Shown here piece by piece: positions 36,017 through 42,900 of a DNA stretch of 55,872 bases (the first letter of the stretch is position 1; each line of letters starts with the position of its first letter). The position numbers were made by a program, and so were the translations under genes. Location of the stretch: positions 82,043-137,914 of the forward strand of contig DFAM01000017.1 of NCBI GenBank assembly GCA_002365595.1, in the 5' to 3' direction. This DNA comes from Acinetobacter sp. UBA3106. Lineage in GTDB: Bacteria > Pseudomonadota > Gammaproteobacteria > Pseudomonadales > Moraxellaceae. The notes under the pieces were generated by a model. That model ran no database searches. It was not told the origin of the DNA and was given only the letters and a program-made list of their open reading frames with translations.

Positions 36017-36280
36017 TTATTTTTTGAATATAGGCACAATTAACAGATATAGATGAGCCAAGGTACTGGTGAAAATCATTAGCCATCTTGAAATCACTTC
36101 ATTATTAGTGCTCAACTCATTTATGGGTAATGTTTCGGCCAAAAGCCCATTACACCATGTATATATACAAACATAAGCAGTCAAAAGAATTGTAAAGAAT
36201 ATTTTAAAATCCAATACTCCCCATATATTTTGAAGAACAAAACCGACTAGAGTAACTATCACTATAGTAATTACTATCAT
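36017..36280 (-). CDS. small membrane protein, copy 1 of a broken tandem pair
   Basis: The visible 87-residue frame has three hydrophobic segments with YVCIYTWCNG between the second and third. No family is recognised. There is no ribosome site before ATG 36280. Upstream in another frame lies ATG 36323 encoding MKEFYLFLLRKYKK, which aligns with the start of copy 2. Removing one A from the A8 tract at 36280-36287 (minus strand) would fuse both into about 101 residues. The present 87-residue ORF is therefore probably a frameshifted remnant, or a product of slippage on the A tract. Confidence 0.5.
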   Translation of the reverse strand: MIVITIVIVTLVGFVLQNIWGVLDFKIFFTILLTAYVCIYTWCNGLLAETLPINELSTNNEVISRWLMIFTSTLAHLYLLIVPIFKK

Positions 36281-36445
36281 TTTTTTTATATTTACGCAGT
36301 AAGAAAAGATAGAATTCTTTCATGTTAAAATTTAATAATTTTAGTATTTATAAGATAATTGAATATTTTTAAAAGCTTCATTAAATGCCATTTTCTGTTC
36401 ATTCAAAAGTAAAAAAACCAAATATTTATGAATAAAGTCATTTCA

Positions 36446-36744
36446 CTAAAATATAGGCGAAATTATCATATAAAGAAACAACAAAGAACTCATAACAATT
36501 ACCCACCATCTTCTTATAACTTCTCCATTATCACTACTCTCATTTATCGGAAAAACGTAACTAAAAGTGCCATTCGACCATGAATACATACAAAAAAATA
36601 AGACATCGCTATTGCTAAAATAGAATTAAAATTCAATACATTCATTAGATATTGAATATATATACCTATTAAAGTGAAAAAAGCGTACACCATAATGATC
36701 TATATTTTATATTTATGAAATATGAGAAGGTATAACTCTTTCAT
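36446..36744 (-). pseudogene. small membrane protein, copy 2, disrupted
   Basis: This copy aligns along its whole length with copy 1: it starts MKELYLLIFHKYK, continues TLIGIYIQYLMNVLNF, and ends PINESSDNGEVIRRW through MIISPIF, against PINELSTNNEVISRW and LLIVPIFKK in copy 1. It is broken by a TAG at codon 15 (36700-36702) and by a one-base deletion in a T7 tract (A7 at 36592-36598 on the plus strand), where eight would restore the frame. A good ribosome site (AAGGGA) precedes ATG 36744. Nothing else coding is seen in 36745-37051, apart from an inverted repeat. Confidence 0.65.
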
Positions 36745-36973
36745 CTTAGTCCCTTATTAAATGAGCATCGATATAGAAGATAAATATTTTTATTTAAATG
36801 ATTATTAATATACTTACATAAATAATTGAACCAGATAAGAAACAACCTGATATTCAAGGCGTATGTATATTTATGCGTTTATTGTCTGCCACCATATCTT
36901 TTAGTGAGTCAAATTAATTTGACAAGAGCAAACCTAAGCGATAAATAGAAGTTGCATGGGGATCGCCCCTGAG

Positions 36974-37031
36974 AAGCCCTGTTGCCTACCAAAAATCTAT
37001 CTGCAGAATAGGTTTTATAGCTACAGGGCTT
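36974..37031. repeat. 9-base inverted repeat with 40-base spacer
   Basis: AAGCCCTGT (36974-36982) and ACAGGGCTT (37023-37031) are exact complements. Secondary pairing is possible inside the spacer (CCTA with TAGG). It is in the AT-rich accessory stretch just beyond the persulfide dioxygenase gene, on the 3' side, and carries no T run. Confidence 0.5.
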
Positions 37032-37051
37032 ACAAAAGAAACAGCTCAACA

Positions 37052-37924
37052 TTATTTAAAATAATTCAATGGCAATTTCAAATAAGACACACCATTGGCT
37101 TCAGGCTCAGGAAACTGCCCTGCTTTCATATTGATCTGAATCGCCGGTAGAATCAGCTTAGGCATACCCAGTCCTGAATCCCGTTGGTTTCGCATCTGAG
37201 CAAATTCAGCTTTACTGATTCCCTGATGAATATGGATGTTCTGGGTTTTTTGTGTCTGTATATCAGACTCACACACATACGATTCACGTGTTTCAGGCAA
37301 ATAGTCATGGCATAGAAAGACCCGGGTATCTTCTGGCAACTGAAACAGGCTTTGTACCGAATCATAAAGCTGTTCTGCACTGCCTCGCGGAAAGTCACAA
37401 CGTGCTGTACCATAATCTGGCATAAACAGAGTATCACCCACAAAAACCGCATCACCAATCACATAACTCAGACAAGCAGGCGTATGTCCCGGTGTGGGAA
37501 TGTTATAAGCCTTCAATGTTCCGATTTGGAAGGACTCATGATCTTCAAATAAATAATCAAAGAGCTGCTGAGCATTCCATTGTTTAATATCCAGATGATA
37601 AATCGCACCAAAGGTTTCCTGTACCACGGAAATTTTCTGGCTCATGGCAATCTTGCCACCTAATTCAGCTTTGAGATATTGCGCAGCAGTTAGATGATCA
37701 GCATGCACATGGGTTTCCAGAATCCACTCAACCGTTAAACCCTGCTCTTTAATATAGGCAATAATTTTATCGGCATGAATAGTTGATGTACTGGCTGATG
37801 CCGGATCATAATCCAGAACGCTATCAATAATGGCGCAGGCTTTGGTCGCAGGATCACGTACAACATAACTGAAGGTATTGGTATCTTCGTGAAAAAAATC
37901 TTTTACTATAGGTAAGTTTGACAT
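37052..37924 (-). CDS. MBL-fold persulfide dioxygenase-like protein
   Basis: A 290-residue metallo-beta-lactamase fold hydrolase with THVHADHLTAA (His72, His74, Asp76, His77), the later PTPGHTPACLSYV and FLCHDY. This is the ETHE1/Blh-type persulfide dioxygenase pattern (glutathione persulfide to sulfite) rather than a glyoxalase II. ATG 37924 follows the upstream gene's stop by two bases (TAAcgATG), indicating translational coupling. It is the last gene of a BigR-controlled three-gene unit for sulfide and persulfide detoxification. Confidence 0.85.
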   Translation of the reverse strand: MSNLPIVKDFFHEDTNTFSYVVRDPATKACAIIDSVLDYDPASASTSTIHADKIIAYIKEQGLTVEWILETHVHADHLTAAQYLKAELGGKIAMSQKISVVQETFGAIYHLDIKQWNAQQLFDYLFEDHESFQIGTLKAYNIPTPGHTPACLSYVIGDAVFVGDTLFMPDYGTARCDFPRGSAEQLYDSVQSLFQLPEDTRVFLCHDYLPETRESYVCESDIQTQKTQNIHIHQGISKAEFAQMRNQRDSGLGMPKLILPAIQINMKAGQFPEPEANGVSYLKLPLNYFK

Positions 37925-37926
37925 CG

Positions 37927-38343
37927 TTAAGCTTCTGACCATTTACGGTGAATCCATACACCCACCAGCATTGCTACAACAAAATAGAGCACTTGATAGT
38001 GACCCAAACCGATCAAGGTGAAACTTGGTGCCGGACAGATGCCCGCAATGCCCCAACCTGCACCAAATAAAACCGCACCCGTGATCAGCTTCTTATCTAT
38101 CTGATTATTTTTAGGCAAATCAATAGGCTCATTAAATACTGTTTTCGGTTGAGCCGCACGTACCGCTTTCTGGAAAGGAATAAAGGCCACCGCAATCGCG
38201 CCCATCATGACAAAGGCCAGACTGGCATCCCAATCACCAAACAGATCCAGAAAGTCGAGTACTTTTTCAGGATTGGACATGCCCGATACCATCAGCCCCA
38301 CAGAGAACAGCGCACCAAATAAAAAGGCAAACACATTTTTCAT
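37927..38343 (-). CDS. YeeE/YedE-type half-transporter (DUF6691)
   Basis: A 138-residue membrane protein with four helices, starting MKNVFAFLFGALFSVGLMVSGM and containing GAGWGIAGICPAPSF with the conserved Cys. Together with the neighbouring half it should make one YeeE/YedE (PmpB-like) transporter for sulfur species such as thiosulfate or sulfite. CAGGAGC fixes ATG 38343; the gap from the previous stop is one base. Confidence 0.85.
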   Translation of the reverse strand: MKNVFAFLFGALFSVGLMVSGMSNPEKVLDFLDLFGDWDASLAFVMMGAIAVAFIPFQKAVRAAQPKTVFNEPIDLPKNNQIDKKLITGAVLFGAGWGIAGICPAPSFTLIGLGHYQVLYFVVAMLVGVWIHRKWSEA

Positions 38344-38344
38344 T

Positions 38345-38761
38345 TTAGAATGCTCCTGTGATATGACGGATAATATAAACGGCGACAAAACCTGCAAACA
38401 TAAAAGTCATGGTCGCGATGATAGAACGTTTAGACAGGCGACTGATGCCACAAATTCCATGACCACTGGTACAGCCCGAACCCAGACGTGTCCCAAAGCC
38501 CACCAGCAGACCTGCCACAATCATCATCAATGGGCTGGCATTCAATTCGATTTCAGGTTGCACAAACAGACCATAAATAAACGGTGTGAGGATCAAGCCT
38601 GATAAAAACCAGATTGCAGGTGTTTTAAACATGGTTTTTGAGTTTAAGACTTGCCCAATCAAACCACTGATTCCTGCAATACGGCCATTGACGTACAGAT
38701 AGCCGACCACGGAAAGCCCGAGCATTAAGCCGCCAATAAATGCGATGAGGAAGTCATGCAT
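38345..38761 (-). CDS. YeeE/YedE family membrane protein (PmpA-like)
   Basis: A 138-residue protein with four membrane helices and GSGCTSGHGICGISR, the cysteine motif of YeeE/YedE thiosulfate/persulfide transporters. It is first gene of the leftward operon facing bigR. The family role is uptake or release of sulfur compounds across the inner membrane; direction and substrate are not determinable from the sequence. Confidence 0.87.
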   Translation of the reverse strand: MHDFLIAFIGGLMLGLSVVGYLYVNGRIAGISGLIGQVLNSKTMFKTPAIWFLSGLILTPFIYGLFVQPEIELNASPLMMIVAGLLVGFGTRLGSGCTSGHGICGISRLSKRSIIATMTFMFAGFVAVYIIRHITGAF

Positions 38762-38787
38762 GATGAATTAATCCCTATACAATATAC

Positions 38788-38812
38788 TTTTTTATATTAT
38801 ATAATAAAAAAT
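38788..38812. promoter_or_regulatory. candidate BigR operator
   Basis: An AT-rich palindrome with core TATTATATAATA (38795-38806, perfect) and T/A-rich flanks lies between the divergent operon and bigR. BigR-type repressors are known to bind such palindromes over the promoters they control. A second inverted repeat, GCAGTTT/AAACTGC (38822-38850), lies closer to bigR. Confidence 0.5.
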
Positions 38813-38881
38813 ATTAATCAAGCAGTTTTATGGTAAATTATGTAAACTGCACGGGCTACATCAAAAGTTGTGAGGACATTT

Positions 38882-39202
38882 ATGGATATGATTGCTGAAA
38901 ATGCCAAAATTGATTTTTCTCAAGTCGATTTCGTCAGCCAATGCCTAAAAGTTTTAGCCAATCCTGATCGTCTGAAAATCTTATGTGTCCTGGTCGACAG
39001 GGAAATGAATGTTCAGGAAATTGAAGAATCTACCGATATTCATCAACCTACACTTTCACAACAGCTGACAGTACTGCGAAAGGCCAACATGGTCGGCACC
39101 CGACGTGAGGGTAAACAGATTTTTTATCGTCTGAGTGACCCCAAGGTCTTGAGCCTGATGCAAAAGCTGTACGAGCTGTATTGCGCCCAACCCGCTTCTT
39201 AG
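38882..39202 (+). CDS. bigR: BigR/SqrR-type persulfide-sensing ArsR repressor
   Basis: A 106-residue winged-helix ArsR-family regulator with recognition helix QPTLSQQLTVLRKANM and wing GTRREGKQIFYRL. Cys35 and Cys101 are 66 residues apart, exactly as the two sensor cysteines of BigR (42/108) and SqrR (41/107), which form a tetrasulfide bridge with persulfides and release DNA. An extra Cys21 is present. ATG 38882 follows GAGGA; the upstream GTG overlaps that site. It is divergent from the MBL and transporter operon. Its stop codon overlaps that of the converging DUF202 gene. Confidence 0.88.
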   Translation: MDMIAENAKIDFSQVDFVSQCLKVLANPDRLKILCVLVDREMNVQEIEESTDIHQPTLSQQLTVLRKANMVGTRREGKQIFYRLSDPKVLSLMQKLYELYCAQPAS

Positions 39203-39561
39203 TGCAGCCAAAAAGAAATGATCAGAAGCAGTCCGCTAAAAGCAGTAAAAAGGTTTAGCCATACGGGATGCTGGGTGTAATAACCTTCAATAAATTCCGG
39301 AGGTCGCAGTGATGCCAATCCCCGCCGATATTGTAGGATTGAGGCGAAATTTACCAACATACCAAATACAATCACCGCAATTCCCAGCCATTGTGAATAA
39401 GCTATTTTCTGCGCATAAGCATCTGGGTCGACCAGTTGTACTAATAGGTTGGATTTTTCAATCACAAAACCAAAAGCAATTAATGCCAAACCACTCCGGT
39501 TCCATGCCAGAGCGGTTCGTTCCAAAGCAAGCAGTACCCGTGGATCATCCAAATTTGACAT
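39199..39561 (-). CDS. DUF202 (YidH-like) membrane protein
   Basis: A 120-residue protein with three membrane helices and the DUF202 start DPRVLLALERTALAWNRSGLALIAFGF. The function is unknown. It converges with bigR and the two stop codons overlap on opposite strands (TAG at 39200-39202 and, in reverse, TAA at 39199-39201). It may or may not belong to the sulfur locus. Confidence 0.8.
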   Translation of the reverse strand: MSNLDDPRVLLALERTALAWNRSGLALIAFGFVIEKSNLLVQLVDPDAYAQKIAYSQWLGIAVIVFGMLVNFASILQYRRGLASLRPPEFIEGYYTQHPVWLNLFTAFSGLLLIISFWLH

Positions 39562-39669
39562 ATCTTATCTGCTCTTCATGCTTAGCCTATCCACCAATGT
39601 AAATCTGCCCCCCTATCATGTATAGAGGTTTTAAGTAAAAATTACTTTTTCTATCATGTAGTTAAAATC

Positions 39670-40122
39670 TTATTGTTCAAAAATTTCCTTGACGTCCATT
39701 GCCAAGCCTTGAGTATATTTAAATTCACCCTGATTATTTTTCCAGGCCATCGATGGTGTGGAGAAAAAGCCGTATTTCCCCATCAGGGCCTGGTTGGCAT
39801 CAATTTTTGCAGCAATTTCGGCAGGAATCTTTTCCATTTTCTTGAGCTGCTTTTTGCCTTTATTCTTGTTTATATCGTTAAAAACTGCCGCTGGATTTTT
39901 CGACATTAACAATGTTACCACCTGGCCACGGCTTTCTTCACGGATCACACCGACCTGAATATGACGCAGCTGTACCTTGCCTGATTCGACCCAAGGCCGG
40001 GCCGCCTGCCAGAATTTATAGCAATATGGGCAATTCGGATTGGAAAAGACATAGACCACACGTGGTGCATCTGGCTTGCCATCCTGGATCCAGGTCGATT
40101 TTTCCAGGGTTTTCGAGTAAAT
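39670..40122 (-). pseudogene. dsbG: 5'-truncated dsbG (thiol:disulfide interchange protein)
   Basis: The C-terminal thioredoxin-like domain of a DsbG/DsbC protein is intact: VYVFSNPNCPYCYKFW carries the CPYC active site, followed by VQLRHIQVGVIRE and GFFSTPSMAW. Homology begins near KTLEKSTWIQDGKPDAPRVV. Immediately upstream in frame are two TAA codons and no start. The signal peptide and dimerisation domain, about 90-100 residues, are missing. The product could not reach the periplasm. Upstream DNA is an integrase remnant, so the 5' end was probably lost in a deletion or island excision. Confidence 0.82.
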
Positions 40123-40136
40123 TTATTAATTTTTTC

Positions 40137-40304
40137 CTAAAGCTGAAATTTTATTTTCTGTGATCCACGCTTGTGCTTGCTCCCATGAGCATCAATACAC
40201 AGGTACAGACTCCTTCCAGCTGAAAGCTTTATTATTTTATCCAGTTGATGATTTACTTTTTTGACTGCCAAAGCATTCAATTCATTGATCCTAAGCTTTG
40301 CCAT
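40137..40304 (-). pseudogene. tyrosine integrase remnant (arm-binding N-terminus)
   Basis: A 55-codon frame begins MAKLRINELNALAVKK and continues DKIIKLSAGRSLYLCIDAHGSKH, the arm-type DNA-binding domain (DUF4102) that opens phage and island integrases. The expected next residues (WRFxY) are replaced by an unrelated tail and a stop, and the catalytic domain is absent. It lies about 200 bases downstream of tRNA-Ser(UGA) in the same direction, the usual place for an integrase beside its attachment site. On its other side is the truncated dsbG. It is best read as a scar of a lost genomic island. Confidence 0.7.
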
Positions 40305-40432
40305 AATAACCCTGTAGAAAAATACAGTAAGCTTTAACTTAAGGCACTTTTTACTACATCATTGTCAATTCGTATCAATTGTTCACGTGTACCGCCTATT
40401 TGAATTCCTGCCTTAATCAATTCAATGATTGA

Positions 40433-40460
40433 GATTCAGGATTCAGGATTCAGGATTCAA
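40433..40460. repeat. tandem heptamer repeat
   Basis: GATTCAG occurs three times head to tail and a fourth time as GATTCAA. It lies between the integrase remnant and the tRNA-Ser terminator. Confidence 0.85.
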
Positions 40461-40474
40461 AATATACAGACAAT

Positions 40475-40504
40475 AAAAAACCCCAATCTTTCGATTGGGG
40501 TTTT
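40475..40504 (-). terminator. tRNA-Ser terminator
   Basis: The stem CCCCAATC/GATTGGGG is followed by six T on the minus strand, directly after the tRNA. Confidence 0.88.
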
Positions 40505-40509
40505 GAATT

Positions 40510-40599
40510 TGGCGGAAGCGGTGAGATTCGAACTCACGGAGGACTCGCACCCTCGTCGGTTTTCAAGACCGGTGCATTAAACCGCTCTGCCACGCTTCC
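40510..40599 (-). tRNA. tRNA-Ser (UGA)
   Basis: A class II tRNA of 90 bases including encoded CCA. The acceptor GGAAGCG pairs with CGCTTCC, the anticodon loop CTTGAAA gives UGA, and a long variable arm (GAGGGTGCGAGTCCTC region) is present. Serine tRNA genes are frequent integration sites, which fits the adjacent integrase remnant. Confidence 0.97.
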
Positions 40600-40696
40600 A
40601 TGTGCGCCATAATACGGATCTTTTTAAAAACTGACAAGTAAAAATTACAACTAAACTATTCAAATGAATATTGTTTCACCAAATTAACTTAAAAAA

Positions 40697-42730
40697 TTAT
40701 AATTTGGCTGCTAATTCAGCACCTTCACGGATTGCACGTTTTGCATCAAGCTCTGCTGCCAGTTTGGCACCCCCAATAATATGGTAATTTGCCAAGGTAA
40801 ATTCATCCGGCGATGGCATGATGTCTTTGACTGACTCCTGTCCTGCGCACACTACCACAGTATCTACACGTAACAGTTGATCGTGGCCATTGGTTTCAAT
40901 CCATAAGCCTTCATTGGTCACAGACTTGTATTGCACGCCACGTAGCATCTTCACTGCATGTTTTTTCAATTGTGCACGATGCACCCAACCTGTGGTTTTG
41001 CCTAATCCCATACCCAACGGCGTGGTTTTACGTTGCAAGAGATAAATTTCACGTACTGGATGATCCACTTCAGCCGCCTGCATGCCACCTTCAGACACAT
41101 AATTTGGATTTGGGTCAATTCCCCACTCACGCTGCCAGTCTGCCAAGGGTTGCGGCTGTGGCTGATGTTCAGGTTTTAATAAAAACTCGGACACATCAAA
41201 ACCAATACCACCGGCGCCAATTACAGCAACTCGATTGCCCACAGCTGCACCACGTAATACTTCTGCATAAGACAACACTTGCGGTGCCTGACTGCCTTCA
41301 ATGGTTAAGGCACGCGGAACAACGCCAGTTGCAACCACGACCTCATCAAAACCTTCACGTTCCAGTTGTTCACGGTTGACTCTGGTATTTAAACGCAGTT
41401 CCACTCCGGTTCTTTCAATCTGAACTTTAAAATAGCGGATGGTTTCGTGAAATTCTTCTTTACCTGGTACCACTTTGGCCAAATTGAATTGGCCACCCAC
41501 TTCATGACTTGCTTCAAATAAAGTGACTTTATGACCACGACTTGCAGCTACTGTCGCAGCCGACATGCCTGCCACACCTCCACCAATAACGGCAATCTTC
41601 TTCGGTGCTTTGGTTTTTACATAGACCAGTTCTGTTTCATAAGCCGCGCGCGGATTGACCAGACAGGTTGCACGCTTATTTTTAAAGGTATGGTCCAAGC
41701 ACGCCTGATTACAGGCAATACAGGTATTAATTTCATCTACCCGATTGGTTGCAGTCTTGCTAACCCAGAAGGCATCCGCCAATAATGGTCGTGCCATTTG
41801 CACCATATCCGCTTTTCCAGCAGCCAAAATGGCTTCGGCAGTTTCAGGCATGTTAATACGGTTGGAAGCAATCACAGGAATAGCGACATGCTTTTTCACT
41901 TCAGCCGTGTAATCGGCAAAAGCTGCACGTGGCACTGAAGTCACAATGGTCGGAATACGGGCTTCATGCCAGCCAATCCCGGTATTGAGCAAGGTAACTC
42001 CTGCTTCTTCCAATGCTTTTGCAACAGTAATAACTTCCTGCATGGTATTGCCGTCATGCACCAGATCCAGCAGCGACAAACGGAAACAGATAATAAAGTT
42101 TTCACCAATTTTTTCACGGATGGCTTTGACAATATCTACTGCGAAACGCATGCGGTTTTCAATGTCACCACCCCAACGGTCGGTACGCTGATTGACATGG
42201 CGACTTAAAAACTGATTCAGCAAATAGCCTTCCGAACCCATAATTTCCACACCATCATAACCGGCTTTTTTCGCAATGCTGGCGGTATGTGCATAATCCT
42301 CAATGGTATCGAGAATTTGCTTTTCACTCATTTGACGCGGTTTAAACGGTGAAATGGGTGACTTGATTGGGCTGGCAGAAACCACAAAAGGCTGATAACC
42401 ATAACGCCCGGAATGCAAAATCTGCATCAAGATTTTTGCGCCATGCTTATGTACCGCATGTGTGACCAAACGATGCGGTGCTACATCGGCTAAATTATTC
42501 ATGGTACCGCCCGCAGGAAGCAACCAGCCCTGACGGTTCGGCGAAATTCCGCCGGTAATAATCAGACCAACACCGCCTTTGGCACGCTCGCCAAAATATG
42601 CGGCCAATTTAGGATAATTATAAAAACGGTCTTCCAGACCTGTATGCATGGACCCCATCACGACACGGTTTTTAATGGTCGTAAAGCCCAAATGTAGCGG
42701 TTTTAATATATTTGCATAGCTAGTTGTCAT
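40697..42730 (-). CDS. fadH: NADPH-dependent 2,4-dienoyl-CoA reductase
   Basis: It reduces 2,4-dienoyl-CoA during beta-oxidation of unsaturated fatty acids. An old-yellow-enzyme TIM barrel (residues ~1-330) binds FMN. The 4Fe-4S cysteines are Cys337, 340, 344 and 356 in CIACNQACL and ATCLVNP, followed by FAD and NADPH domains with IAVIGGGVAGMSAA and VAVIGAGGIGFDV. The 677-residue length matches E. coli FadH. It is a single gene between tRNA-Ser and the lactate operon. Confidence 0.95.
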   Translation of the reverse strand: MTTSYANILKPLHLGFTTIKNRVVMGSMHTGLEDRFYNYPKLAAYFGERAKGGVGLIITGGISPNRQGWLLPAGGTMNNLADVAPHRLVTHAVHKHGAKILMQILHSGRYGYQPFVVSASPIKSPISPFKPRQMSEKQILDTIEDYAHTASIAKKAGYDGVEIMGSEGYLLNQFLSRHVNQRTDRWGGDIENRMRFAVDIVKAIREKIGENFIICFRLSLLDLVHDGNTMQEVITVAKALEEAGVTLLNTGIGWHEARIPTIVTSVPRAAFADYTAEVKKHVAIPVIASNRINMPETAEAILAAGKADMVQMARPLLADAFWVSKTATNRVDEINTCIACNQACLDHTFKNKRATCLVNPRAAYETELVYVKTKAPKKIAVIGGGVAGMSAATVAASRGHKVTLFEASHEVGGQFNLAKVVPGKEEFHETIRYFKVQIERTGVELRLNTRVNREQLEREGFDEVVVATGVVPRALTIEGSQAPQVLSYAEVLRGAAVGNRVAVIGAGGIGFDVSEFLLKPEHQPQPQPLADWQREWGIDPNPNYVSEGGMQAAEVDHPVREIYLLQRKTTPLGMGLGKTTGWVHRAQLKKHAVKMLRGVQYKSVTNEGLWIETNGHDQLLRVDTVVVCAGQESVKDIMPSPDEFTLANYHIIGGAKLAAELDAKRAIREGAELAAKL

Positions 42731-42844
42731 GATGGATCCTTAATATATTGGCTTTGCAACTTGTTGCATATTACTTTACCTATTTTTAATCTTTTGTTTA
42801 TGACTTCTTTTAAACATTGTCTGACGAAACAGTCAATTCATCAT

Positions 42845-42872
42845 AAAAAAAGTGCTGTTCTAAAACAGCACC
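42845..42872 (-). terminator. lactate operon terminator
   Basis: The stem AAGTGCTGTT/AACAGCACCTT is followed on the minus strand by a T run, just beyond the dld stop. Confidence 0.78.
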
Positions 42873-42900
42873 TTAAAAAGTGTCTTACGCATCTTAATGA

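Noticed and set aside
36974..37031. Integron attC site
   Set aside because: The arms lack the GTTRRRY/RYYYAAC simple sites and no cassette structure or integron integrase is nearby.
37052..37924. Glyoxalase II
   Set aside because: The HxHxDH fold is shared, but the ETHVHADHLTAA context and position in a BigR operon fit persulfide dioxygenase.
38207..38602. 131-residue plus-strand frame over the YeeE/YedE genes
   Set aside because: It lies fully antisense to two genes with clear membrane-transporter motifs, and its own translation is low-complexity Thr/His/Arg-rich with no family pattern.
40123..40200. Antitoxin-like peptide in the frame just upstream of the dsbG fragment (EQAQAWITENK)
   Set aside because: It overlaps the integrase remnant in another frame, has no start codon and is followed by two stops; the integrase reading is much better supported.
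40433..40460. CRISPR-like repeats
   Set aside because: The 7-base units are directly adjacent with no spacers; it is a simple tandem repeat. No CRISPR array or cas gene is present anywhere in the window.
40972..41379. 135-residue plus-strand frame inside fadH
   Set aside because: It is antisense to the conserved FAD/NADPH region of fadH, and the His/Leu/Gln-rich translation is a frame shadow.
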